Shown here: positions 24,466-33,115 of the stretch, piece after piece
Position numbering within the stretch: the stretch's first letter is position 1
Layout of the letters: each line of letters starts with the position of its first letter
Source of the DNA: CAWBLP01 sp963789495
Lineage (GTDB): Bacteria > Pseudomonadota > Alphaproteobacteria > Acetobacterales > Acetobacteraceae
Length of the DNA: 64,000 bases
NCBI GenBank assembly: GCA_963789495.1
Contig: CAWBLP010000006.1
Coordinates: 177,584 to 241,583 of the forward strand
Reading direction: 5' to 3'
Program-made: the position numbers and the translations under genes
The notes under the pieces: generated by a model
Seen by the model: only the letters and a program-made list of their open reading frames with translations
Told to the model about the DNA's origin: nothing
Databases searched by the model: none

Positions 24466-24783
24466 ATGAGCATCGAGAATTCCGACACGCCTGATCCCAC
24501 GGATGACGCATTGGACCAGCAGGCCGGCGCGATGCGGGACCAATTGCGCGGCGATGTCGCTGCCTGGTCAGCCGCTCGCGCAGAAGCGCGGCAGAACGCG
24601 GATATCCCGGTCCCGGCCGCACCGCCAGCCGTTCGCCGGCCGGCCAGGCGCGCGGCGCAGGCCAAACCCGCGGCACCTTCCACAACGGATGCGGCGGCCC
24701 CGAAGAAGGGGTTCAGCATGTCCTACGGCGGCGCCACGACCGCGGACTACACGGCGTATATTCGCAGCCGCCGCGCCCGATGA
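24466..24783 (+). CDS. Small Ala/Pro-rich protein of unknown function
   Basis: 105 residues from ATG 24466 with AAAGGA upstream. The N-terminal half is acidic and helical (SDTPDPTDDALDQQAGAM, then QLRGDVAAWSAARAEARQ). The middle is an Ala/Pro/Arg linker, probably disordered. The last 25 residues (KKGFSMSYGGATTADYTAYI, then RSRRAR) look structured or interaction-prone. It overlaps the next gene by four bases, so the two are made together. No family recognised; it is not obviously phage-derived. Confidence 0.65.
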   Translation: MSIENSDTPDPTDDALDQQAGAMRDQLRGDVAAWSAARAEARQNADIPVPAAPPAVRRPARRAAQAKPAAPSTTDAAAPKKGFSMSYGGATTADYTAYIRSRRAR

Positions 24784-24983
24784 GCTGGGTCACGTTCGAA
24801 GTCACCGGAGGTGGCCTGCTCGTCGTTGATGTGCGCCATGTCGTGTCGATCTACGACGAGCAGGGCTGCGTGAAGCTGGCGACGACAGCCGGCGGCGTTC
24901 ACGTGCTACGGGATATCACGGTGCAGCGCGCCGCCAGCGTCGTCTCGAAAGCGGCCGAGGCCCACGCGGCGCAGCGTGGGTAG
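24780..24983 (+). CDS. 67-residue beta-rich protein of unknown function, coupled to the previous gene
   Basis: The ATG at 24780 overlaps the stop of the 105-residue gene (ATGA). The product starts MSWVTFEVTGGGLLVVDVRH and continues through alternating hydrophobic positions (VVSIYDEQGCVKLATTAGG, then VHVLRDITV) to a short C-terminal helix. This is the profile of a small beta-barrel or SH3-like fold followed by a helix. Two residues, the Cys and the preceding Gly, sit in a predicted turn. No family recognised. Coding status is supported by the overlap and the regular amphipathic pattern. Confidence 0.65.
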   Translation: MSWVTFEVTGGGLLVVDVRHVVSIYDEQGCVKLATTAGGVHVLRDITVQRAASVVSKAAEAHAAQRG

Positions 24984-25166
24984 TGTCCATGGACCGGGAG
25001 GGCCATCACCGCCTCACTGCCGCGGATACGCCGTCCGGTACACCGACACCACATACACCGACAGCACAGTGTCGCAGACCGCGACTCTAGTTCGTAACCG
25101 GTCGAACCCCTCCGCAAGAGGCGGGGCCCCCGTCCGCGGCCGATGCGCCGGACAGAGGCCGGCCGG

Positions 25167-25830
25167 CTAAGCAGAGATTCGTTGGTTGCCCAACGGAAGT
25201 GGCGCTCGGTCCTGATTGAGCGCACTCACGGCTTGGTGGATCGCCCCATCGAGTTGCTCGGGATCGGCGAAGGTCTGATGGGCGAGATGATGCGCCTTGA
25301 GGTCCCGCCAGACGCCTTCGATGTCATTGAGCTCTGGCGCATACTTAGGGAGCCACTCGACGGTGAGCCAATGGGCACGGGCGGCGAGCGCTGCCCGGGA
25401 GAGTTTGCTGGTGTGGATTGGACCATTGTCCTCGACCAGAACCACCGGTTTGACAGGCTGTCCGGGCTTGGGCCCGTAGAGCCGGTCCAGTTGTTCGAGA
25501 TGGGCGATGAAGTCGCTGCTGCGCTTGGTCGGACTGGTGTGCACGATGAGCTGGCGCGTGACGTGATCGAACGAACCCACCATCGCCACCTTCCTGGCTT
25601 GTCCTGGCGCAGGAACACGTAAATCAGCGCCTGCCTTCGCCCAGACCCGGGCGAGATAGGGATGCGTCAGCGCCTCGCTCTCGTCGCCGTAAAGCAAAAC
25701 GATGTCGCCAGCGGTGGCCTGCTGTTTGCGCAGTTGCAGGCGCAGACCAACCCGCTCGACATCGGCGGCAACCTGGCGCCCCTTCAGCGTGTGCCGCGGA
25801 CGCCGCCAGCGGAACTTTTTTTGCGCAGAG
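25167..25830 (-). CDS. IS630 transposase, orfB (DDE domain)
   Basis: This frame takes over from orfA by a -1 shift at the A7G run (25815-25822) and encodes the catalytic core. Visible DDE residues are Asp in LLYGDESEAL, Asp in VVLVEDNGPIHTS and Glu in ELNDIEGVW. The combined orfAB product is about 365 residues, normal for the family. The stop TAG at 25167-25169 is made from the flanking TA plus one host base, so the gene terminates outside the element proper. Frame upstream of the shift is not coding sense. Confidence 0.85.
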
Positions 25831-26298
25831 CCTTGGACAATTGCGAGCGGCTGATACGCACGCCCTCGCGGTTTTCGATTTCGGCGCGCAACCGGGGAAT
25901 GGTCCAGTTGTGCCGATCCGCCACAGGTTCCTCGAGGAGCGGCACCGCAACACGCAGGGCTGCCTCGCTCTTCATCGGTGCCGGCCCGGGTGCGACGGTG
26001 GCCTTCAAGGCCGCGATACCGCCACGCATGAAGTCGCTCCGCCACAGGCGGACCGTGTCCTCGCGCACGCCAAATGCCTCGGCAATCCGCGCGCTGGTCC
26101 AGCCAGCCAATGTCAGACGAACGGCTCGGGCGCGGTCTGCCTCGCCACGATCACGCGAACCGGCGAGCGCCACCAGAGCCGCTTGTTGCTCTTCGCTCGC
26201 TGAAAGGGGCGATCTGCCCGTCATGTCCTGCACCCTGCGAATCGGTGCCGGCAGCGAATCGTACCTACCATCCGTTGGTCAAGCTGACGGATTCTGCT
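25170..26298 (-). mobile_element. IS630-family insertion sequence
   Basis: The outer ends read AGCAGAGATTCG (left, 25170) and, on the opposite strand, AGCAGAATCCGTC (right, 26298), followed by partly matching bases. Each end is flanked by TA (25168-25169 and 26299-26300), the target dinucleotide duplicated by IS630/Tc1-type elements. It contains two overlapping frames for one transposase. The right end abuts the stop codon of the DUF3576 gene. Confidence 0.85.
25784..26224 (-). CDS. IS630 transposase, orfA (helix-turn-helix part)
   Basis: 146 residues from ATG 26224 (GTG 26233 is an alternative). It has the paired helix-turn-helix arrangement that binds the inverted repeats: GWTSARIAEAFGVREDTVRLW, here split as two helices around a turn, then a Winged-helix-like RLRAEIENREGVRISRSQL. 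It ends 10 codons past an AAAAAAAG run in which a -1 slip joins it to the DDE frame (LRKK then FRWRRPRHTLKG). This is a typical programmed frameshift arrangement. Confidence 0.85.
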   Translation of the reverse strand: MTGRSPLSASEEQQAALVALAGSRDRGEADRARAVRLTLAGWTSARIAEAFGVREDTVRLWRSDFMRGGIAALKATVAPGPAPMKSEAALRVAVPLLEEPVADRHNWTIPRLRAEIENREGVRISRSQLSKALRKKSSAGGVRGTR

Positions 26299-26828
26299 TA
26301 GCGGCTGGCCTGAGCCTGGGCCCGCAATTCCCGGGCACGTGCGAGAACCTTGTTCTCGATGTCGCCCACCGTGACGCGGCTCACCGGGGCATCGACCCAC
26401 TGGCCGTTCTCCAGGACCTGACGGAAGATGCTGACACGCACGCCATCGCTGCGCAGTTCGCGCCCCAGGATATAGGCAGTGGCCTTGAAGCGTTCGGCGG
26501 AGGCGGCCGGGGGCGTGTACCAGTCGGTGATGATCACGCCGCCGAACGGGTCGGCCGAAGCGAGTGGCATGAAGCTGAGCGTGTCGAGCGCACCGCGCCA
26601 GAGATAGGCGTTGACGCCGAGGGCGACGCCGGAATCGCCTTGTTTGCTGCGATCCGTTCCGAACAGCACCAATCCACCATCGCCGAAGAGGGAGCCGCTA
26701 TTGGCGTCGTAGTGGCTCCCCTTGTAGCCAGCCTCGGCGGGCGGGCCGCGCTGGACATCACCCGAGCAGCCGGCGAATCCCAGCGTGGCGGTCAGTAGAA
26801 GAAATACACCGAACCATCGGCCAAACAT
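26298..26828 (-). CDS. DUF3576 lipoprotein
   Basis: 176 residues from ATG 26828: a signal peptide (MFGRWFGVFLLL) ends in the lipobox GFAGC, so the protein is a predicted lipoprotein. Conserved features are LWRGALDTLSFMPLASADPF, GGVIITDWY and RVSIFRQ, the pattern of the DUF3576 family found in alphaproteobacteria. Function unknown; probably envelope-associated. The stop codon TAA at 26298-26300 is formed by the TA target duplication and the first base of the IS630 element. Removing the element would give TAG at the same codon, so the protein is unchanged. Confidence 0.85.
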   Translation of the reverse strand: MFGRWFGVFLLLTATLGFAGCSGDVQRGPPAEAGYKGSHYDANSGSLFGDGGLVLFGTDRSKQGDSGVALGVNAYLWRGALDTLSFMPLASADPFGGVIITDWYTPPAASAERFKATAYILGRELRSDGVRVSIFRQVLENGQWVDAPVSRVTVGDIENKVLARARELRAQAQASR

Positions 26829-26938
26829 TGCGCACCCTGGATAAGAATCGGAATGAACGTGCCGCTGTCTAGCCGATCCGGCTGGTGACGCCAATCCCGA
26901 GTTGGCGAGGCATTTCCCTGGCAGATGGTCCAGAAACG

Positions 26939-26968
26939 AAAAACGGCGGGTTGCCCCGCCGTTTTTGT
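26939..26968. terminator. Bidirectional rho-independent terminator
   Basis: AAAAACGGCGGG, loop TTGC, CCCGCCGTTTTT: a GC-rich stem with A and T runs on its two sides, able to terminate on both strands. It lies 20 bases after the porin stop and upstream of the DUF3576 gene. Confidence 0.9.
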
Positions 26969-26988
26969 CTCCCTATCGATGACTTGGT

Positions 26989-28350
26989 CTACCAAAGCAC
27001 CCGAGTGCCGAGGATCAACGTCTGCCCGTTTGCCGAATCAGTACCTCTCGGCGTAAGGGAGGCTCCGCCCTGATGCACCCAGCCGTACAAGTATGTCGCA
27101 AACACGTTGAGACCAGGGGCCAAACCATAGTTCGCGGAAACAGCCACACCCGAGTCGGTGCGCTGTGAGACATTGACTAAGCTAGCCTGACCTTGGGACT
27201 GGTAGTTGAAATAGCTGGCGCCGAGAGTCATTGGACCCTGAGAGTAGGTCACGCCGGCAACCCATGCTATCGCGCTCTTGCCGCCTTTAGGCTTCAGAGC
27301 AACCTGTCCGTTGTAATCACCGAACAGCACGTTACCGCCTACGCTGAACCCGGCATAGCTAACCGCCAGACCGACATCGCCGACGCTGAACCCGTCATAC
27401 TGGTTGCCGACGGCCGCGGTCGTGTCGACATGACCGGAGAAGGCATAGCCGGCGATCCCGTAGATGCCCACTCCCCCGAACACGCCGCGGTAGCGGCCCA
27501 TGATCTCGACCATGTTCTTGGCACGGGCGGAGTCAAGCGGGTTAGACGAGCTGGAAAGCGTGGTGCAGCCTGTGCCGGCTGCTGCGCAGCCAGGACTGTC
27601 ACGGTTTGCAGAGTTGTTCGGCGCATAGCTCAAGCCGAAGTCGATTCCAGCAAACTGCGGCGACAGGTAAACGATCTTGGTGATCGTATACTCATTGCCG
27701 ATCCCAGACCAGAACGGCCAGGTTGGCGTCGTCCCGGTGATGGTGGCCGGCCCGTCACCGTTCCAGGCACCGTCATTGAACTGGAACGTCGTCTTGCCGC
27801 CATCCAACTGGCTGAATGGCCCATCGTCCTGGCCGATGCGGATGAGGCCGAGATCGTCGGTGCCCAGGTAAAGGGCCGCACGGCGAACATAGAGCGTCTC
27901 ACCCGTGCTCTGCCCGCTGGCGCCAGTGCTGGTGTTACTGTTGGAGACATTACCGAAGTTCTGACGAATTTCGGTAATCCCGCCGTATCGCAGCCCATTC
28001 GCTGCCAACGCGTCGACGCCAGGATACAGACGCATATAGCCATGGAGGTCAAATGTGGAGTTCTTCCCGGCGGCTGACTTGTCTGCACTGGAACCCGAGA
28101 GCGAGGCGTAGGAGTTTACCCGCCCGTTGAGGTGCACGACGATGCTGCCCGGCACCGGTGCCATCGGCGACTTGGGCAGCGGTCCACCTTCGGAGTTCAG
28201 CATGTTGTTACCACCCAGGAACGGACCGGGCTGGGCCGGCATACCCTGCGTGGGAGCCATCGGCATCGTGCCCTGAGCCATGGCGGGCACATCTGTCAGC
28301 CCGACCGAAACCCCCAACACGGCTGCACTGGTGAGCAGCAACTTACGCAT
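26989..28350 (-). CDS. Outer-membrane porin
   Basis: 453 residues. Signal peptide MRKLLLTSAAVLGVSVGL...AMAQ, then a Pro/Met-rich N-terminal segment and a 16-strand-type barrel pattern of alternating residues. Markers are VRRAALYLGTDDLGLIRIGQ (the usual porin constriction-loop region), a Gly/Asn/Ser-rich loop with two cysteines (GCAAAGTGC) and a C-terminal aromatic residue (TRVLW), needed for outer-membrane assembly. The start has AGGAGG eight bases upstream. Base composition is lower in GC than its neighbours, as expected for a highly expressed gene. It ends at a strong terminator and is probably monocistronic. Confidence 0.9.
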   Translation of the reverse strand: MRKLLLTSAAVLGVSVGLTDVPAMAQGTMPMAPTQGMPAQPGPFLGGNNMLNSEGGPLPKSPMAPVPGSIVVHLNGRVNSYASLSGSSADKSAAGKNSTFDLHGYMRLYPGVDALAANGLRYGGITEIRQNFGNVSNSNTSTGASGQSTGETLYVRRAALYLGTDDLGLIRIGQDDGPFSQLDGGKTTFQFNDGAWNGDGPATITGTTPTWPFWSGIGNEYTITKIVYLSPQFAGIDFGLSYAPNNSANRDSPGCAAAGTGCTTLSSSSNPLDSARAKNMVEIMGRYRGVFGGVGIYGIAGYAFSGHVDTTAAVGNQYDGFSVGDVGLAVSYAGFSVGGNVLFGDYNGQVALKPKGGKSAIAWVAGVTYSQGPMTLGASYFNYQSQGQASLVNVSQRTDSGVAVSANYGLAPGLNVFATYLYGWVHQGGASLTPRGTDSANGQTLILGTRVLW

Positions 28351-28538
28351 TTGGTTTTATCCTCCTCATTGCGCCGGGAGAACCCGACGGGGATTCCCAG
28401 GCCTCGCTCCAATCACCCCGACGCGAACAACACAAAGGTTTGGGCAGCGCGGCGTGGCACGTGAACGGGAGCAGTATGAGCAGGGACGCGACGCGCGGGC
28501 AACGGGCTACGAAGCCTTCGCATGGCAATCGCGAAACA

Positions 28539-28558
28539 CTGTGGCGATTCCGCCACAG
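28539..28558. other. Inverted repeat upstream of the porin gene
   Basis: CTGTGGCG and CGCCACAG pair exactly around ATTC in the roughly 290-base spacer upstream of the porin start. There is no T run; it could be an operator or an RNA hairpin near the porin promoter. Confidence 0.4.
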
Positions 28559-28640
28559 AAACCCGTTGCGCCGGCCTGAGTGTAGGCGCAGGGCCACGCT
28601 CCAGCCGATCCGGCGGCGAAAAAACAGGCAGGCCGGAGGC

Positions 28641-29822
28641 TCAGCTTATCGCCTTGGTGGCGCGTAGAGCGCCGATTCGCTCCGCCGAATAGCCCAAGGC
28701 CTCCAGCACGTCATCGGTGTGCTCGCCGGCGGTGGGCGGCTGCAGCCGCAGCGGCGGCGCCACGTCGTCAAAGCACACCGGCAGCGCGGGCAGCTTCGCC
28801 GTGTCCCCGTTCGGCATGCGGATCGGCAGCATCCGCCCGTCCGCGTTCAACTGCGGATCGTCGAACAGGTCCGATGGACGGCGCACCGGGGCGAACGGGA
28901 TGTTCGCCTCGTCCATCAGCCGCGACAATGTCTCGATGTCGTGGGCACGGGCGATCTCGGCGACATGGACTCGCAGCGCGTCGCGATGCTCGACCCGATC
29001 GCCATTGGTGATGAAGCGGGGGTCGGCGAGCAGGTCCGGCCGATCGAACATCCGGCAGAAACTGCGCCAGTGATTGTCCGAGGTGATGCCGATGAACAGC
29101 TTCTCGCCGCCGCGCGTGTCGAAGGTCTCGTAGATCCCCCATGCCCCCTTGCGCGCGGGCATCGGTGGCGGCGCGGTGCCGGTGGCTGCCTCGCCGGCCA
29201 TGTGCTGGCCGACCAGGAAGGCGGATGATTCATACAGGGCGCTGGTCACCTTGCGGCCGATGCCGTCCTTGTCGCGCTGGCGCAGCGCCGCCAGGATTGC
29301 CAGCGCGCCCATCACGCCGCCCATGATGTCGATCACCGAGGTGCCGGCCCGCAGCGGCTGGCCCGGCGGACCGGTCATATAGGCAAGGCCGGTCATGAAC
29401 TGCGCCAACTCGTCCAACGACGGGCGATGCTCATACGGCCCCGGAAGGAAGCCCTTCAGCGCGCAATAGATCAGCCGGGGATTGAGCGCATGCGCCTGTT
29501 CCCAACCCAGGCCGAGCCGCTCCATGGTACCGGGGCCGAAATTCTCGATCAGCACATCGGCGGTGCGCAACAGGTCGTGGGCGACCGCCAGCCCCTCCGG
29601 TGATTTCAGGTCGATGCAGACGCAGCGCTTGTTGCGGTTGAAATAGGCGAAGAACCCGCTGGCGAAGCCGCCCAGCCGACGGGTGCGGTCGCCATCCGGC
29701 GCCGGCTCCACGCGGATCACGTCGGCGCCCATATCGCCCAGCACCACGCCACAGGACGGGCCCATGACGGTGTGGCTGAACTCCAGAATTGTCAGACCTT
29801 CCAGCGGCAGGACGGCGGCCAT
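28641..29822 (-). CDS. Class III (CaiB/BaiF-type) CoA-transferase
   Basis: 393 residues. N-terminal LEGLTILEFSHTVMGPSCG, then GADVIRVEPAPDGDRTRRLGG and FNRNKRCVCIDLKSPEG are the typical family III CoA-transferase opening, with the CoA-binding LIENFGPGTMERLG next. The position of the catalytic Asp of formyl-CoA transferase reads SALYESSAFLVG, so Glu replaces Asp; this occurs in some subgroups. The enzyme moves CoA between carboxylic acids. It lies 12 bases downstream of the amidase pair on the same strand, fitting a route in which an amide is hydrolysed and the acid activated. Confidence 0.88.
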   Translation of the reverse strand: MAAVLPLEGLTILEFSHTVMGPSCGVVLGDMGADVIRVEPAPDGDRTRRLGGFASGFFAYFNRNKRCVCIDLKSPEGLAVAHDLLRTADVLIENFGPGTMERLGLGWEQAHALNPRLIYCALKGFLPGPYEHRPSLDELAQFMTGLAYMTGPPGQPLRAGTSVIDIMGGVMGALAILAALRQRDKDGIGRKVTSALYESSAFLVGQHMAGEAATGTAPPPMPARKGAWGIYETFDTRGGEKLFIGITSDNHWRSFCRMFDRPDLLADPRFITNGDRVEHRDALRVHVAEIARAHDIETLSRLMDEANIPFAPVRRPSDLFDDPQLNADGRMLPIRMPNGDTAKLPALPVCFDDVAPPLRLQPPTAGEHTDDVLEALGYSAERIGALRATKAIS

Positions 29823-29834
29823 CGACGTGATCCC

Positions 29835-31274
29835 CTACGCCCAGCCCGTCGGCGGGGTGAATGCAAACCCGGCTTGCTCCAACAGGGCGGCGGCGGCGAT
29901 GGTCGTCCGATCGCCATAGAGCGGACCGACGATCTGCACGCCGACCGGCAGGCCGGATGCGGTGACGCCGAGCGGCGCGACGGTTGCCGGCAAATGATAG
30001 CCGCAGGTCAGGCCGGGCCAGAACAGCATGTCGTTGTACGGAATTGAGCGCCCGTTCACCGTGTAGCGCCGTTCCCAGGTCTGACCCTCCTGCATATGCA
30101 GCAGGGCCGGGGTTGCGATCGGCGGACACAGCAGCACGTCCCAATCCTGGAAGAACGCCCCCCAGGCGCGACGGAAGCGATGCCGCCGTTCATTCAGGCC
30201 CAGCCAGACACGATGCGGCATGTCGACGCTCCGGATCATCACCGCATCGGCACTCATATCGTCCGGTGACAGCCTGGCGGCGGCCTCGCGCTTCCTGGCG
30301 AGGAATTCCTCCGAATTGCGGGCGCTCCAGGCGGCGTCCAGCAGTTTCAGGTACAGATGAAAGGCTTCGGCCGCATCGAACGCCGGGCGGGCGGTGCGGC
30401 TGACCGTGGCGCCCTCGCGTTCCAGATGGTCCGCCAGGGCGTCGAGTTTGCCGACCAGTTCCTGGTCGGTCTCCTGGCCGGGCTCTTCGGTCCAGACCGC
30501 GATGCGCAGATCCTGCAGCCGGCTTGCGCGTGGCGGCGGCAGGGACGTGGCCAGCCTTGTCTCCGCGGGGTCCGGCCCGGCCATCACCAACAGCGCCGCA
30601 TCCAGGTCGGCGGCGGAGCGTGCCATCGGTCCGATCACCGCGATGTCGGTGGCCGCGGCGGCGCTGGTCGCGGGATCGCCGAAATTCGGGCACAGCGCCC
30701 AGGTTGGTTTGTGGCCGAACACGCCGCAATAATGCGCCGGCACCCGAATCGAGCCGCCGATGTCGCTGCCGATTTCCAGCGCCGAAAGCCCCGCCGCCAG
30801 CGCGGCCGCGGAGCCACCCGAGGAACCGCCTGGTGTATGTGCGAGGTTCCAGGGATTCGAGGTGGCGCCGTAGACCGGATTGTAGCTTTGCCAGTCCGCG
30901 AGATCGACCGGCACATTGGTCTTGCCGAAGACCACCGCGCCCGCCGCCTCCAGCCGCTGCACCGACAGCGACGAGATCGCCGCCGGGTGGTCCTTGAGTT
31001 CCGGATGGCCCCGCGTGGTCGGCAGGCCGGCGACGTCGAAGCTTTCCTTGACCGTCATCGGCACGCCGAACAGCTTCGCGCTGCGGTCCGGCTGATCATC
31101 CATCCGACGCGCCCGAGCGCGTGCCCGGTCGAAATCCCGCACCACGACGGCGTTGATGCGGGGGTCCAGGCGCTCGACGCGGGCGATGTAGTGATCGAGC
31201 AGTTCCAGGCAGCCCAGCTCGCGCCGGCGCAGGCGTTCGGCCAGTTGCGTGGCGGACAGGAATGTCGGGTCCAT
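29835..31274 (-). CDS. Amidase signature enzyme, copy A
   Basis: 479 residues. The Ser-cisSer-Lys triad of the amidase signature family is complete: Lys75 in GVPMTVKESFD, Ser near 150 in PGGSSGGSAAAL and Ser near 174 in GSDIGGSIRVPAHYCG. These cytoplasmic enzymes hydrolyse carboxamides. The start follows GGGAG that overlaps the end of the upstream amidase, only three bases away. The two amidases are similar throughout, including their first 25 residues, so they arose by tandem duplication. Confidence 0.92.
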   Translation of the reverse strand: MDPTFLSATQLAERLRRRELGCLELLDHYIARVERLDPRINAVVVRDFDRARARARRMDDQPDRSAKLFGVPMTVKESFDVAGLPTTRGHPELKDHPAAISSLSVQRLEAAGAVVFGKTNVPVDLADWQSYNPVYGATSNPWNLAHTPGGSSGGSAAALAAGLSALEIGSDIGGSIRVPAHYCGVFGHKPTWALCPNFGDPATSAAAATDIAVIGPMARSAADLDAALLVMAGPDPAETRLATSLPPPRASRLQDLRIAVWTEEPGQETDQELVGKLDALADHLEREGATVSRTARPAFDAAEAFHLYLKLLDAAWSARNSEEFLARKREAAARLSPDDMSADAVMIRSVDMPHRVWLGLNERRHRFRRAWGAFFQDWDVLLCPPIATPALLHMQEGQTWERRYTVNGRSIPYNDMLFWPGLTCGYHLPATVAPLGVTASGLPVGVQIVGPLYGDRTTIAAAALLEQAGFAFTPPTGWA

Positions 31275-31277
31275 CGG

Positions 31278-32717
31278 TTACTCCCATCCCGGCGGCGGCA
31301 CGAAGCCCTGCCACGCCGCTTCCAACAGCTTCGCCAGTCCGATCGTGGTGTAGTCGCCATATTGCGGCCCGACAATCTGCACCCCGACCGGAAGCCCGGC
31401 CGGAGAAAACCCCAGCGGCGCGGCGGTGGCAGGCAGCAAGTAAAAGCCGGAGATGCCGGCCCAGAACATCTGATCGGTGGTTGGCACGCGATGCTGGTTG
31501 ACCGTGATGCTGCGCTCCCACCGTTCGCCGTCATGGTCGTGTGGCTGCGCGGGCGAGCTGGCAACCGGGCAGAGCAGCACGTCGAAATCCTGAAAGAATG
31601 CCGCCCAGGCGCGCCGCATGCGCTGCCGGGTCTCGTTGGCGACCAGGAAGTCGCGATGCGACATGGTCACGCCGCGGGCCATCAGCGCGTAGTAGCTGGT
31701 GTCATCCGCCGGCAGACGAGCCGCCTCGTCGCGCCAGTGCTGCATCGTGGCGGCGTCGGTGCGTCCGCTGGTGGTGGCGCGCAGCATCATGATGAACAGG
31801 CGATGGCCTTCGCTCAGGTCGAACGCCGGCCGCACCGTCATGCTGACATGGGCGCCTTCGCGGCGCAGGAACGCCGCGAGTTCCTCCAGCTTTCCCGTGA
31901 TGGCGGCATCGACCTCCGCGAGTGGGTGATCGGTCATGACCGCCACACGCAGGCCTTGCAGCGACGTTGCGCGGGATGGTGGCAGCGCAAGGGTCCAGCC
32001 GGAGTCGATGGGTTCGGCGCCGGCCATCGCATTCAAAGCGGGTTCAAGGTCGGCGGCGGAGCGTGCCAACGGGCCGATCACCGAGATGTCGGAGTTTGCG
32101 ACGTTGTCGCCGAGCGCATGGCCCAATGGCGGGCAGATGCCCCAGGTAGGCTTGTGGCCGTAGACGCCGCAGTAATGCGCGGGGTTGCGGATCGAGGAGC
32201 CGATGTCGCTGCCGGCTTCGATGCCGGTCAGGCCGGCCGCCAGCGCTGCCGCGGCTCCGCCGGATGAGCCGCCGGGTGACAGCGACACATCCCATGGGTT
32301 GTTCGTGGTGCCGTAGATGGCATTGTAGCTCTGCCAGTCCGCCAGCATCAGCGGCACGTTGGTCTTGCCGAACAGCACCACGCCGGCTTGCAGCAAGCGG
32401 TCGACCGACAGCGCATTCTGCGTGGCGATCGAGTTCCGGAAGGCGGGCGCGCCCCAGGTGGTGGGCAGGCCGGCGACGTTGTAGCTCTCCTTGATCGTCA
32501 TCGGCACGCCGAACAGCGGCGCGCTGCGGTCCGACTGTGAATCGAGATGGCGCGCGCGGATCCGTGCACGATCGAAGTCGCGCACCACGACGGCGTTGAT
32601 GCGGGAGTCCAGGCGCTCGATCCGGGCGATGTAGTGATCGAGCAGTTCCAGACAGCCGATTTCTCGTGCTCGCAGATGCGCTGCGAGTTGGGTGGCCGGC
32701 AGGAAGGTCGGATCCAT
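31278..32717 (-). CDS. Amidase signature enzyme, copy B
   Basis: 479 residues from ATG 32717 (MDPTFLPATQ), chosen because copy A starts identically and AAGGAA lies upstream; the frame is open for 31 further codons. The triad is intact: Lys in GVPMTIKESYN, Ser in PGGSSGGAAAAL and Ser in GSDIGSSIRNPAHYCG. Divergence from copy A is greatest around residues 260-340, the substrate-pocket region, so the pair may act on different amides. This is the first gene of the amidase-amidase-CoA-transferase run. Confidence 0.92.
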   Translation of the reverse strand: MDPTFLPATQLAAHLRAREIGCLELLDHYIARIERLDSRINAVVVRDFDRARIRARHLDSQSDRSAPLFGVPMTIKESYNVAGLPTTWGAPAFRNSIATQNALSVDRLLQAGVVLFGKTNVPLMLADWQSYNAIYGTTNNPWDVSLSPGGSSGGAAAALAAGLTGIEAGSDIGSSIRNPAHYCGVYGHKPTWGICPPLGHALGDNVANSDISVIGPLARSAADLEPALNAMAGAEPIDSGWTLALPPSRATSLQGLRVAVMTDHPLAEVDAAITGKLEELAAFLRREGAHVSMTVRPAFDLSEGHRLFIMMLRATTSGRTDAATMQHWRDEAARLPADDTSYYALMARGVTMSHRDFLVANETRQRMRRAWAAFFQDFDVLLCPVASSPAQPHDHDGERWERSITVNQHRVPTTDQMFWAGISGFYLLPATAAPLGFSPAGLPVGVQIVGPQYGDYTTIGLAKLLEAAWQGFVPPPGWE

Positions 32718-33115
32718 GGCGTTGGTTCCTTGCGACGGCTTGTTGCGGCGGTGCTTCGTCATGCCGGCTCGTGTCCGGGCGTGAGCTTCGGTGTGCGGGC
32801 ATTCGCGCATGCTGGTTGTGGCCCGTAAGCCGTGGATGGCGAGCCTGCGGGCTGTAATCCAATCGGCCTTATCGTCATAGCCGGGCGTGACCCACGGCTG
32901 TCCGCCCGAGAGGATCGGGCATCGAGGCTCCGATGCGATCCGATCGTTCCCGTGTGGATCGCCGGGTCAATCCAGGCCATGACGATGGGTCAGATCAGAT
33001 CACACCCCTTCGCTCGGCATACGAAAGTCGGCTTGGCGGCGGCCGGTTTGGCGGGGCGGCAAACCCCGCCAGCGCGGCCGCCCGTCGCCGATCGACCTGT
33101 TCCGGTTGTGACGCG
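32718..33115. other. Intergenic region carrying an inverted REP pair
   Basis: No gene is supported in these 400 bases. Besides the inverted REP-like pair at 32873-32984 the spacer should contain the promoter of the amidase operon, since the upstream SDR gene ends at 33116. Confidence 0.5.
32873..32984. repeat. REP-like elements in inverted orientation (BIME-like), copies 2 and 3
   Basis: The left copy begins CGTCATAGCCGGGCGTGACCC (32873-32893, split here for length) and the right copy ends GGGTCAATCCAGGCCATGACG (32964-32984). They are imperfect inverted repeats separated by about 70 bases that themselves contain GATCGGG-type inverted words. The right copy resembles the element at 18081-18129 over about 48 bases. 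Confidence 0.75.
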
